From: Sphingobium sp. CECT 9361
GTDB taxonomy: Bacteria > Pseudomonadota > Alphaproteobacteria > Sphingomonadales > Sphingomonadaceae
NCBI RefSeq assembly: GCF_918741285.1
Contig: NZ_CAKKNC010000003.1
Location: 124,001 to 188,000 of the forward strand
Direction of reading: 5' to 3'
DNA length: 64,000 nucleotides
Every line of letters begins with the position of its first letter. Positions within the stretch are counted from its first letter, which is position 1. The translations under genes were made by a program, and so were the position numbers. This document shows positions 51,671 through 59,907 of this stretch, in pieces. The notes below the pieces were generated by a model. The model saw only the letters and a list, made by a program, of their open reading frames with translations, ran no database searches and was not told the origin of the DNA.

Positions 51671-52888
51671 ATGGCGACGATTTCCGAGATTGCTCCAAAC
51701 GCGCCGTCGCCTGCGGTCGAACTTGCGGCATGGCGCCGTTCGCTGATCATCCTCATTATGCTGACCGGCGGCATCAAGACCACGCTGGCCCTTACCACCG
51801 TCGTCCCCGCGCTCCAGTTGATTGCGCGCGAATTCAGTGCGAGCCGGGACGCCGTACTCAGTGCGCAGTTCGTGGTGACGATGGCACCGATCGGCATGGC
51901 CATCGCCGGTCTCCTGGCTGGCCTGCTAGTGTCCAACCGTAACCTGCGCGGCATGACCTTTCTCAGCCTGGGCGTCTGCACCGTTGCCGGCCTGATGCAG
52001 TTGGTTGTGCATAATTATTATCTGCTTCTCGGCAGCCGGTTCGTCCTGGGCTTCAGTGCGGTAATCGCCGATGTGGCGATGACCAGCATCCTGGCTGCGC
52101 AATTTTCCGGCACGTTGCGATCAAAGCTGCTTGGTTATCGCCACGCCATCTCGTCGATTGGCACCGTTCTGACGATGCTCCTGGGTGGCGCGTTGGCGCA
52201 GAAATTCGGCTGGCGCGCGCCCGGCATCATGTTCCTGTTGCCCGGCGTATTGCTGCTGATTTCGCTGATCGCCTTCAACCGGCCGATCGTCAGCGAACGT
52301 ATTGCGCCCGACCAGGAGCGCGCGTCGGTCTGGCAGATATGGCCGCTGCTGCTGCTGTCGCTCGTCATGTCGATCGGCCACACCATGCCGTCTTTTCAGA
52401 TGCCCTTCCTCCTGAAGGAAAATGGCATCACCAGCGCGGTGCTCGTATCACGCGTACCCGCGCTCAGCGCCGCGATCTCCATCCTTGCGGCCTTTTCCTT
52501 CGGCTTCATCTACGCCCGACTCGGCGCATGGACATTGGTGATCTCTTCCAGCCTTATGGGCATTGGGTTCGTCGGCGCCGGCCTTGCCCCCAGTTATAAT
52601 TTCGTCCTGTTCTGCGTAGTTATCGAAGGGATCGGCGCGGGCCTCAACATGCCTTTCTTTATGAACCGTATTCTAGACCGGGTGGCGCCCGGACAGCGTA
52701 GCTATGCGATCGGGCTCGCGTCGTCCGCGCTGTTCCTGGGCCATTTTCTCAACCCGCTGCTCACGGCGCCGGTGCGTCTCAATCTCGGCATCCACGCTAC
52801 TTTCGTGACCGTGGGCATACTGTTGATCCTAGTCGGCGCCTTCATCGCTTTCTGGACATTGGTGTTCCGCAAAACCCGCGCAATTTGA
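51671..52888 (+). CDS. MFS transporter (module 2)
   Basis: A 405-residue carrier with about 12 hydrophobic helices; the GFIYARLGAWTLVISSSLMG segment and LGSRFVLGFSAVIADVAM are typical of the CynX/NimT-like MFS group. It is paralogous to the carrier at 40872 (shared FLNP-x3-P-x-RL-x-LGIH block and K/R-x-GWRAP in mid-chain). I use the ATG at 51671 with gagaggaa upstream; an in-frame TTG directly before it is less likely. It sits behind cluster site B. Confidence 0.85.
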   Translation: MATISEIAPNAPSPAVELAAWRRSLIILIMLTGGIKTTLALTTVVPALQLIAREFSASRDAVLSAQFVVTMAPIGMAIAGLLAGLLVSNRNLRGMTFLSLGVCTVAGLMQLVVHNYYLLLGSRFVLGFSAVIADVAMTSILAAQFSGTLRSKLLGYRHAISSIGTVLTMLLGGALAQKFGWRAPGIMFLLPGVLLLISLIAFNRPIVSERIAPDQERASVWQIWPLLLLSLVMSIGHTMPSFQMPFLLKENGITSAVLVSRVPALSAAISILAAFSFGFIYARLGAWTLVISSSLMGIGFVGAGLAPSYNFVLFCVVIEGIGAGLNMPFFMNRILDRVAPGQRSYAIGLASSALFLGHFLNPLLTAPVRLNLGIHATFVTVGILLILVGAFIAFWTLVFRKTRAI

Positions 52889-52938
52889 GAGGCTAAAAAG
52901 CAGATGCCTGACATTCGCGATTGACCTCTTTTTTAAGA

Positions 52939-52962
52939 TTGCTATCATATAAAAGATAGCAA
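52939..52962. promoter_or_regulatory. CTATC-N8-GATAG operator with 8-nt arms (cluster site C)
   Basis: Perfect inverted repeat TTGCTATC and GATAGCAA separated by 8 bp (ATATAAAA), ending 15 bp before the amidohydrolase start. This is the best copy of the element and lies at the head of the amidohydrolase-ipd operon. Confidence 0.75.
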
Positions 52963-52977
52963 TGTAGGAGATATGAT

Positions 52978-54129
52978 ATGCCTTTAGGAAGCTCCAAACT
53001 CATCTCGGCCGACAGCCACTTTAACGAACCCGGCGACCTTTTTACCAAGCGGGTGGCAGAAAAGTTCAAGGCCCGCGCGCCGCGCATGGAGAGCTTTCCC
53101 GAGGGCGACGGCTGGATTTTCGAAGGCCTGGACGGCCCGCGTAATTTCGGCTGGAACGCCTGCGCCGGTCTTCAGCCTGAAGAGATGAAGGCTTGGATGC
53201 GCTTCGACGATATGCGGAAGGGTGGCTGGGATCCGGCCGAGCGCGTCAAGGAGCAGGACCGCGACGGCGTCACCGCCGAGGTTATGTATCCAACACCGTC
53301 GATCCAGGCCGCCATCGCACTGGTCGAGGACGAGGAATTTCATCTCGCGCTGGTCCGCGCCTATAATGACTGGGTTTCGGAATATGTCGCTTACGATCCC
53401 AGCCGCTTCTGCGGTCTGGTTTATCTACCCAACCGCGGGGGCGTGAAGGTCGCGGTCGAGGAAATGGATCGCGTGCTTGGCCGTCCCGGGATGCGCGCGG
53501 TGATGGCGCAGGCCTATCCGACCGGTACAACCACCATGACAGACGAGCATGACTATCTGTGGGCCGCGATCCACGAGCGGGACGTCAGCTTCAACATCCA
53601 TGTCGCGCTCGGCATTTACAAGCCCAGCCCGCACAAGGCGAAGCTCCCAGGCTATGGCCGCTTCTTCGACGCGCCCAACCGCTGCATCGAGTTCATCTTC
53701 AACGGCGTGTTTGATCGCTACCCTGATCTGAAGGTCGCTTTTGCCGAAGTTGATTTTGGCTGGGTTCCCTATGTGAAGGAACAGATCGACAATAATTATC
53801 AGCGGCTGGAAAAGGTGAATCATTTCGGCCTGAAGCGGCTGCCGTCCGAATATATCGACGAGCATTTCTACTTTGGTTACATGACCGACAGTTTCGGCCT
53901 GAACAATCTGAATGCGATGAATCCGGAGCGCGTGCTCTGGTCTACAGACTATCCGCATATCAGCGCCGACTATCCCTATAGCTGGCGCACGATCCAGTCT
54001 TCCATGGCGGGCGTACCCGCGCCGGTGAAGGCTGCGATTCTCCATGGCAATGCCGAGAAGCTGTATAAATTCCCGGTCGCCGAAGATGTCAAGGTAGAAG
54101 GGCGCCCGGCGCTCGTCGCCGCGGAATAG
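52978..54129 (+). CDS. Amidohydrolase-2 family (ACMSD-like) TIM-barrel protein
   Basis: A 383-residue metal-dependent hydrolase/decarboxylase-type barrel. The first strand carries SADSHFNEP (D12-x-H14, metal ligands). Later motifs are DGVTAEVMYPTP, the FNIHVAL His, VAFAEVDFGWVP and WSTDYPHISADYP, whose Asp completes the site. The family includes gamma-resorcylate and aminocarboxymuconate semialdehyde decarboxylases and ring-opening hydrolases. Directly upstream of ipdA behind cluster site C, it probably acts on a late carboxylated intermediate (inference). An ipd operon with such a gene is not what I remember from actinobacteria. Confidence 0.82.
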   Translation: MPLGSSKLISADSHFNEPGDLFTKRVAEKFKARAPRMESFPEGDGWIFEGLDGPRNFGWNACAGLQPEEMKAWMRFDDMRKGGWDPAERVKEQDRDGVTAEVMYPTPSIQAAIALVEDEEFHLALVRAYNDWVSEYVAYDPSRFCGLVYLPNRGGVKVAVEEMDRVLGRPGMRAVMAQAYPTGTTTMTDEHDYLWAAIHERDVSFNIHVALGIYKPSPHKAKLPGYGRFFDAPNRCIEFIFNGVFDRYPDLKVAFAEVDFGWVPYVKEQIDNNYQRLEKVNHFGLKRLPSEYIDEHFYFGYMTDSFGLNNLNAMNPERVLWSTDYPHISADYPYSWRTIQSSMAGVPAPVKAAILHGNAEKLYKFPVAEDVKVEGRPALVAAE

Positions 54130-54205
54130 TCCAAGACCACCGGCCCGTCGGCTGCGGCGACCCGATCCTGGGATGCTGCAGCCCACGGCCACCCGAAGGA
54201 TTATC

Positions 54206-55075
54206 ATGTTCGATAAACGCATGTCGATCGATGACATCGTGGCGCAGCTGCGCGACGGGATGACCATCGCCATCGGCGGCTGGGCAACACGGCGTAAGCC
54301 GATGGCGCTAATCCGCGCGATCGCGCGCTCCGATCTCAAGGATCTGACGATCGTGAGCTACGGCGGCCCGGATGTCGGTATGCTCGCCGCGAGTGGTAAG
54401 ATCGCGAAGCTGATCTTCGCGTTCGTCTCGCTCGATCACATCCCGATCGAGCCGTATTTCAAGGCCGCGCGTCAAGCGGGGCTCCCCGTGTGGGAACTGG
54501 ACGAAGGCATGCTACATTGGGGCTTGCGCGCTGCAGCGATGCGCCTACCGTTCCTGCCCACCCGCGTCGGCATTGGCACGGCTATCGCGGACCATCCGGC
54601 GTTCCGCACGATCCGCAGTCCCTATGACGATGGCGAGACTCTGCTCGCCATGCCTGCGATCCGGCCGGACGTGGCGCTGCTCCATGTCCACCGATCGGAC
54701 GAGAAGGGCAATATATTGACCCTGTCGCCGGACCCGTTTTTCGACGAACTGATGGCGCGGGCGGCGGCGCATACATTCGTGACGGCCGAGCAGATCGTGG
54801 CGACGCAAGACCTCGGCCTGCCCTCTAATGCGCGTTATCATCTGGTCGAGCGGTCGCTGATCACCGGCGTCGCAGAGGCGCCGTTCGGGGCGCACCCGAC
54901 CAGTGCGGCGCCCGACTATCAGCTCGATCTGCCGCATCTGCGTACCTATGCGGCGGCGGAGGGCGAGGGCTGGGCCGATTATCACCGGAAGTATGTCGCA
55001 GTCGACGATGCCGCCTATCTCGCTGCGGTTGGTGGCACCGACGCGATCCGCGCCATTCCCGCGCCAGTCTATTGA
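54206..55075 (+). CDS. ipdA: CoA-transferase-like hydrolase alpha subunit, IpdA-like
   Basis: A 289-residue class I CoA-transferase-fold subunit. It follows the IpdA pattern recalled from the Mycobacterium tuberculosis protein: DKR-x3-DD at the start, QLRDGMTIAIGGW-x2-RRKPMALIRAI, then VSYGGPDVGMLAASGKI, DEGMLHWGL and LPFLPTRVGIG, and a C-terminal GAH-x-TSAAPDY block. IpdAB hydrolyses the last steroid ring C of COCHEA-CoA. I use the ATG at 54206 preceded by gaagga; the longer frame from 54173 lacks family sequence. ipdB starts 11 nt after its stop. Confidence 0.88.
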   Translation: MFDKRMSIDDIVAQLRDGMTIAIGGWATRRKPMALIRAIARSDLKDLTIVSYGGPDVGMLAASGKIAKLIFAFVSLDHIPIEPYFKAARQAGLPVWELDEGMLHWGLRAAAMRLPFLPTRVGIGTAIADHPAFRTIRSPYDDGETLLAMPAIRPDVALLHVHRSDEKGNILTLSPDPFFDELMARAAAHTFVTAEQIVATQDLGLPSNARYHLVERSLITGVAEAPFGAHPTSAAPDYQLDLPHLRTYAAAEGEGWADYHRKYVAVDDAAYLAAVGGTDAIRAIPAPVY

Positions 55076-55085
55076 GGGTTCCCAA

Positions 55086-55880
55086 GTGACAGAGACGACC
55101 GCCACGCTGGCCGAACTGCTGATTGTCGCCTGCGCCGAAGTATGGCGCGACGATCCCGAATGGCTGGCAACCGGCATCACCCCGATCCCGCGGTTGGGAG
55201 CCAGCCTTGCCAAGCTCAGCTTCAACCCTCGCCTGATGATCACCGACGCGGAAAATATGCTGGTTGAAACGCCTGCGCCTCTCGGGCCGCGCGATACGTC
55301 GCCGACTGTGGAGGGCTGGGCGCCCTACGCGCGCACCTTTGACAATCTGTGGGGCGGTCGCCGCCATGCGCTTGTCGCGCCGGTGCAGATCGACCGGTTC
55401 GGCCAGACCAATATCAGCGTGATCGGCGACCACGTCCGACCCAAGGCGGCTTTGCTCGGCGCGCGCGGCTTCCCCGGTAACAGCGCCAGCCATCCCAACA
55501 GCTATTTCATCCCGCAGCACAACAGGCGCAGTTTTGTCGCAGGCGAAGTCGATCATGTTTGCTCGGTCGGCTATAACCCGAAGCGCTGGGCCAATGGCCG
55601 AAAGCCGCTGGGGCTGGAACTGCGGTGGATTATCTCCAATTTGTGCGTGATGGATTTCGGGGGAGGCGATCATGCGATCCGGCCGATTTCATTGCATCCC
55701 GGCGTGACGATTGAAGAGGTCCGCGACAACTGCGGATTCGACCTCGCCTGGAGCGGTGAAGTCCTGCCCGTCACTGCGCTGCCGACGCCCGAAGCGCTCT
55801 CTATTATTCGTGCACTCGACCCTCATGATATCCGCGCGACGCTGATCAAGGGCAATCCATCGGCGCAGCGCATCGCTTGA
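55086..55880 (+). CDS. ipdB: CoA-transferase-like hydrolase beta subunit, IpdB-like
   Basis: A 264-residue partner subunit starting at GTG 55086 (ribosome site gaggg). Conserved segments are VACAEVWRDDPEW, LSFNPRLMITDAE, VEGWAPYARTFD-x2-WGGRRHAL, PVQIDRFGQTNIS, GARGFPGNSASHPNSYF and LHPGVTIEEVRDNCGFD, which fit IpdB point by point. With IpdA it forms the heteromeric ring C hydrolase. The usual catalytic Glu of true CoA-transferases is not evident at the expected place, as in IpdAB. The gap 55881-55996 contains the AT-rich palindrome at 55955-55975. Confidence 0.88.
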   Translation: MTETTATLAELLIVACAEVWRDDPEWLATGITPIPRLGASLAKLSFNPRLMITDAENMLVETPAPLGPRDTSPTVEGWAPYARTFDNLWGGRRHALVAPVQIDRFGQTNISVIGDHVRPKAALLGARGFPGNSASHPNSYFIPQHNRRSFVAGEVDHVCSVGYNPKRWANGRKPLGLELRWIISNLCVMDFGGGDHAIRPISLHPGVTIEEVRDNCGFDLAWSGEVLPVTALPTPEALSIIRALDPHDIRATLIKGNPSAQRIA

Positions 55881-55954
55881 CAGGCGCCCGATACCGATAC
55901 GGCACTGCTGGCTTGCTCGGATGCTATCATTACCGCCGTTGACTGCGCTAAACA

Positions 55955-55975
55955 TTATAAAGATAGATATTATAA
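55955..55975. promoter_or_regulatory. TTATAA-N9-TTATAA palindrome before the ECH gene
   Basis: Two TTATAA arms flank AGATAGATA in an otherwise GC-rich gap between ipdB and the enoyl-CoA hydratase gene. It contains one GATAG half-site of the cluster element, but the left half (CTATC) is not at the expected place. It could be a second internal promoter or operator. Confidence 0.4.
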
Positions 55976-55996
55976 ATGAAGGAAGCGGGACGAGCG

Positions 55997-56905
55997 ATGG
56001 CGGGCATATCGGCGGAAAAGCCGGATATTATCTATGAGACGGATGCGCCTGTCCTGTACGCCGTGCGCGAAAGCGTCGCCTGGGTGACGATGAACCGTGA
56101 ACGCTTCAACAATGCGCAGAATAGCCAAATGACTTATGCGCTCGACGATGCCTTTCGCCGCGCCGTTGATGATCCTGAGGTCAAGGCGATCGTGCTGGCT
56201 GGCGCGGGCAAGCATTTTTCCGCCGGGCACGACATCGGTACGCCCGGCCGCGACGTCAGCCGCAGTTTCTCCCGCGCGCATTTGCTGCCCGATCATGTTG
56301 GGCGGCCGGCCGCCGAATTTCTCTACACGCGCGAGCAAGAAGTCTATCTGGGTATGTGCCGTCGCTGGCGGGACATAAGCAAGCCGACCATTGCTATGGT
56401 GCAGGGCGCCTGCATCGCCGGCGGGCTAATGCTCGCCTGGATCTGCGACCTGATTGTTGCATCCGATGACGCTTTTTTCCAAGATCCGGTCAGTCGGATA
56501 ATGGGCATTCCCGGGGTCGAATATTTCGCCCATGGCTTTGAACTGCCGCCGCGCGTTGCCAAAGAATTCCTGCTGCTAGGCGAAAGAATGAGCGCCGATC
56601 GCGCCTATGGCTTCGGCATGGTCAATAAAGTCGTGCCACGCGCCGATCTGGAGCGGGCCGTTGCAGAAATGGCCGCCAAGCTGGTCGGCCAGGAGTCGCT
56701 CGGCATGTGGCTGACCAAGCAGGCCATCCATCAGGTCGAGGATCTGCGTGGCAAGCGGTCGGCGATGGACGCTGTCTTCCACATGCATCATTTCGCCCAT
56801 GCGCAGAATGACCTTACCACTGGACATGCGCTGGGCGGCGTCACCGGCAAAAGCGCCGCCGCATCGAACAAACAGGCTGAGGCCGGATCGGGCAAGCCGT
56901 CATGA
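55997..56905 (+). CDS. Enoyl-CoA hydratase/isomerase family protein (large variant)
   Basis: A 302-residue crotonase-fold enzyme with AWVTMNRERFNNAQNS, the oxyanion segment GAGKHFSAGHDIG (about residues 62-74), MVQGACIAGGLMLAWICDL and FQDPVSRIMGIPG. It is about 45 residues longer than a standard hydratase because of an insert after the first oxyanion loop. I chose the ATG at 55997 behind aaggaag; an in-frame ATG at 55976 lacks a ribosome site. It overlaps ipdC by 4 nt. The substrate is unknown, presumably a cyclic enoyl-CoA. Confidence 0.85.
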   Translation: MAGISAEKPDIIYETDAPVLYAVRESVAWVTMNRERFNNAQNSQMTYALDDAFRRAVDDPEVKAIVLAGAGKHFSAGHDIGTPGRDVSRSFSRAHLLPDHVGRPAAEFLYTREQEVYLGMCRRWRDISKPTIAMVQGACIAGGLMLAWICDLIVASDDAFFQDPVSRIMGIPGVEYFAHGFELPPRVAKEFLLLGERMSADRAYGFGMVNKVVPRADLERAVAEMAAKLVGQESLGMWLTKQAIHQVEDLRGKRSAMDAVFHMHHFAHAQNDLTTGHALGGVTGKSAAASNKQAEAGSGKPS

Positions 56906-57990
56906 CCGATCCGCTAGACACACCGTTGACCCGAGCGCTGGGGTGCCGCCTGCCAATCATCCAGACTGCAATGGGCTGGATCGCCGAACCTGCGCTGGTT
57001 GCGGCGACGGTCGAGGCAGGCGGTTTCGGCTTTCTGGGCGCGGCCGTCATGAAGCCCGCTGAAGTGGCTGACAAGATCGCGCACCTGCGCAACCTCACGG
57101 CACGCCCGTTCGGCGTTAATTTCCATATGTTTCAGCCCGGCGCGGATGCGATCGTCGGGAGCATCATCGCCAACCGGGATCAGATACGCGCCGTCAGCTT
57201 CGGTCGTGGACCCGATGCACGAATGATCGCGCGCTTTCGTGATGCTGGCATATTGTGCGCGCCCACCGTCGGCGCGGTCAACCATGCGCGCAAAATGTGG
57301 AAGCTGGGCGTCGATATGATCGTCGTGCAGGGGGGCGAGGGCGGGGGGCACACCGGATCGGTCGCATCGACGATTTTGTTGCCGCAGGTGCTGGATGCGG
57401 TGGATATCCCGGTCGTTGCGGCGGGCGGTTTCGCCGACGGCCGCGGATTGGCCGCTGCACTCGCTTATGGCGCCGTCGGCATCGCTATGGGCACGCGATT
57501 TCTGATGACGCTTGAGAGCCCGGTGCCCGATGCCGTCAAGCGCGCGTATCTGGCAGCGCAGACGGGCGATATCCAGGTGACGCGCAACATCGATGGCTTG
57601 CCCCAGCGCATGATCTGCAACCAGGCCTTCGACCGCTACGCCAAGAGCGGAACGATCCGCTCGCTCTGGAGCGCGGCGCTGGCAGGTCTGGCTACCAAGC
57701 GCGATGCCGAGACATCTTGGGCCGAACTGCTGCGGATGGCGCGTGACATGCAGGCGCATGGCGGCCTCAGCCTGTCTCAGGCACTACGCGCCGCCGCCGC
57801 GCCTTATCTCATTCAGCGTGCCGTCGTCGCGGGCGACGCGGACAATGGCCTGATGGCGACCGGATTGGTTGCTGGCCGGATCGACGACCTACCCGATGTA
57901 GCTACCTTGCTCGCAAGCATAGAGGCCGACGCGCGGGCCCGGCTGGCGGCGATTATGCCCGTCGCCACGCGCGATCGAAAGGTCGTCTGA
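56902..57990 (+). CDS. ipdC: Nitronate monooxygenase-family flavoprotein, IpdC-like
   Basis: A 362-residue FMN TIM-barrel of the NMO/2-nitropropane dioxygenase family. Markers are PIIQTAMGWIAEPALVAATVEAGGFGFLG in pieces, PFGVNFHMF, the phosphate-binding VQGGEGGGHTG, and AAGGFADGRGLAAALAYGAVGIAMGTRF. IpdC of M. tuberculosis acts on the hydroxylated HIC-CoA intermediate before ring D opening. Placed between ipdAB and the EchA20-like gene as in the KstR2 regulon, it most likely has that role. The stop overlaps the next start by 1 nt. Confidence 0.86.
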   Translation: MTDPLDTPLTRALGCRLPIIQTAMGWIAEPALVAATVEAGGFGFLGAAVMKPAEVADKIAHLRNLTARPFGVNFHMFQPGADAIVGSIIANRDQIRAVSFGRGPDARMIARFRDAGILCAPTVGAVNHARKMWKLGVDMIVVQGGEGGGHTGSVASTILLPQVLDAVDIPVVAAGGFADGRGLAAALAYGAVGIAMGTRFLMTLESPVPDAVKRAYLAAQTGDIQVTRNIDGLPQRMICNQAFDRYAKSGTIRSLWSAALAGLATKRDAETSWAELLRMARDMQAHGGLSLSQALRAAAAPYLIQRAVVAGDADNGLMATGLVAGRIDDLPDVATLLASIEADARARLAAIMPVATRDRKVV

Positions 57991-58739
57991 TGCCGATCCG
58001 TACCCATATTGCCGACCATATCGGCGAAATCATCCTCGATCATCCGCCGGTCAATGCGCTGGACAGCACCGGCTGGAATGAGATGCCCGATATCGTCGAA
58101 CAGATGGGCCGCAATCCCGATGTCCGCTGCGTACTGATCCGCGCCGAGGGGAAGGGTTTTTGCGGCGGCGTTGATATCAAGGAGATGCAGGCGCATCCCG
58201 AGCGCATCGTGCAGCTAAATCGTGGCAATTTCCGCACCTTCCGCGCCGTTCGCGCGTGCGAAGTGCCGGTGGTGACCGCTGTCCATGGCTTCATCATCGG
58301 ATCGGGAATCGGAATCTGTGGCGCCTCCGATGTGGTAATCGCGGCAGAGGGCGCTTTCTTCTCGCTGCCGGAGGTCGATCGCGGCGCGATGGGCGGAGCT
58401 AGTCATCTGATGCGCATGTTTCCGCTGCAAAAAGTCCGTGCCGCCTTCTTTACCGCGGGCCGCATCGACGCGGCGGAGGCCCATCGGCTGGGTGCCGTCG
58501 AAATAGTCGTTGCACCGGATCACTTGGTCGCAGAAGCGCGCGCTTTCTGCGCGGTCATCGCATCGAAGAGCCGCAAGGCGTTGACGACCGCCAAGGAGGC
58601 GCTGAACGGATTGGAGCCGCGTGACGTCGATCAGGGCTATCGTTTCGAACAGGGCTTCACGCTCGAAATGTACCTGCATGCGGATAGCCAAAAGGCGCGC
58701 GACGCCTTCGTCGCCACCGGTAAGGCGGCGGAATACTGA
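57990..58739 (+). CDS. echA20: Ring D hydrolase, EchA20-like crotonase
   Basis: A 249-residue crotonase-fold protein that follows the EchA20 pattern recalled from M. tuberculosis: DHPPVNAL, GKGFCGGVDIKEMQ, LNRGNFRTFRAVRACEVPV, LPEVDRGAMGGASHL, AAFFTAGRIDAAEAHRLGAV and YRFEQGFTLEMYLH. EchA20 opens ring D of the steroid-derived CoA ester by a retro-Dieckmann reaction, giving the substrate of IpdAB. It overlaps both neighbours by 1 nt (TGATG), so it is tightly co-translated with ipdC and the first acyl-CoA dehydrogenase. Confidence 0.86.
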   Translation: MPIRTHIADHIGEIILDHPPVNALDSTGWNEMPDIVEQMGRNPDVRCVLIRAEGKGFCGGVDIKEMQAHPERIVQLNRGNFRTFRAVRACEVPVVTAVHGFIIGSGIGICGASDVVIAAEGAFFSLPEVDRGAMGGASHLMRMFPLQKVRAAFFTAGRIDAAEAHRLGAVEIVVAPDHLVAEARAFCAVIASKSRKALTTAKEALNGLEPRDVDQGYRFEQGFTLEMYLHADSQKARDAFVATGKAAEY

Positions 58740-59902
58740 TGGACCTTCGCTACACCCCGGTGGAGCAAGCGTTTCGCGCCGAAGTGCGCGATTGGCTGGA
58801 CAGCCATGTGCCGCGCGCGCCGTTGCCCGATTTCGATTCCACCAGCGATGGCTTCGAAGCACATCGGGAATGGGAACGGACCCTGCATAAGGGTGGCTGG
58901 AGCATGGTCACCTGGCCGCAGGCCTATGGCGGGCGCGGGCTGGACCTCATCCGCTGGCTGATCTTCGAGGAAGAGTATTATCGCGCGGGCGCGCCGTTGC
59001 GCGTCAATCAGAACGGCATCTTCCTACTCGGCCCCACGCTCATCGAATATGGCACCTCCGAACAGAAGGCGCGCTTCTTGCCTGCCATGGCGGCAGGCGA
59101 TGAGATTTGGGCGCAGGCCTGGTCGGAACCCACGGCTGGCAGCGACCTTGCCGGGGTCCGTGCAACCGCCACGCGCGAAGGCGACGATTATATCCTGTCG
59201 GGGCACAAGATTTGGTCGTCACGCGCTGTGCATGCCGACTGGGCATTTGGCTTGTTCCGCGCGCCGGGCAGTGAGCGGCATAAAGGGCTTTCGCTGATCC
59301 TGTTCTCGCTCGACGCGCCGGGCATCACGGTCCAGCCGATCAAGCGGATGGACGGCAAGCCGGTGTTCGCCGAAATCTTCCTCGACGACGTGCGCGTGCC
59401 GGTCGCAAACCGGTTGGGCGGCGAAGGCGAGGGCTGGTCGGTCTGCATGTCGACTGCGGGCTTCGAGCGCGGATTGATGCTACGCAGCCCCGCCCGCTTT
59501 CAGGTCGCCGCTGCGAATCTGGTCGATCTTTACCGCAGCCGCGCCAATCAGGCCGACCCGGCGCTCGCCGCCTCGGTCATGCAGGCGTGGATGGACGCCG
59601 ACGCCTATGCGCTGTCGATCTACGCCACCGCCAGCCGACTGATGGCGGGTGGCGCGATTGGGCCGGAAACCAGCACCAACAAGATTTTCTGGTCGGAACT
59701 CGACCTCGACCTGCATCGCACGGCGCTCGCCCTGCTGGGGGCGGAAGCCGAACTAACGACCGATGCGCCGGATCGCGCGGCGAACCTGGGCGACTGGCTC
59801 GACGGCTATGTCTTCTCGCTCGCCGGGCCGATCTATGCTGGGGCCAACGAAATCCAGCGCAACATCATCGCCGAGCGTATGCTCGCCTTGCCGAGGGGCT
59901 GA
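58739..59902 (+). CDS. Acyl-CoA dehydrogenase (larger subunit of a probable pair)
   Basis: A 387-residue FadE-type flavoprotein with AQAWSEPTAGSDLAG (FAD/substrate loop), LSGHKIWSSRAVHADW and the C-terminal GPIYAGANEIQRNIIAERML. The residue before G in this last block is Ala where medium-chain enzymes have the catalytic Glu (YEG), so the base must come from another residue or from the partner chain. Steroid-degrading FadE enzymes often form alpha2beta2 complexes encoded by adjacent genes, and the next gene is a second, shorter dehydrogenase. Confidence 0.9.
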   Translation: MDLRYTPVEQAFRAEVRDWLDSHVPRAPLPDFDSTSDGFEAHREWERTLHKGGWSMVTWPQAYGGRGLDLIRWLIFEEEYYRAGAPLRVNQNGIFLLGPTLIEYGTSEQKARFLPAMAAGDEIWAQAWSEPTAGSDLAGVRATATREGDDYILSGHKIWSSRAVHADWAFGLFRAPGSERHKGLSLILFSLDAPGITVQPIKRMDGKPVFAEIFLDDVRVPVANRLGGEGEGWSVCMSTAGFERGLMLRSPARFQVAAANLVDLYRSRANQADPALAASVMQAWMDADAYALSIYATASRLMAGGAIGPETSTNKIFWSELDLDLHRTALALLGAEAELTTDAPDRAANLGDWLDGYVFSLAGPIYAGANEIQRNIIAERMLALPRG

Positions 59903-59907
59903 CGGTC

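Noticed and set aside
54903..55085. Extension of the ipdB frame into ipdA
   Set aside because: It overlaps ipdA in another frame with Arg-rich shadow sequence; GTG 55086 has a ribosome site and gives the expected N-terminus.
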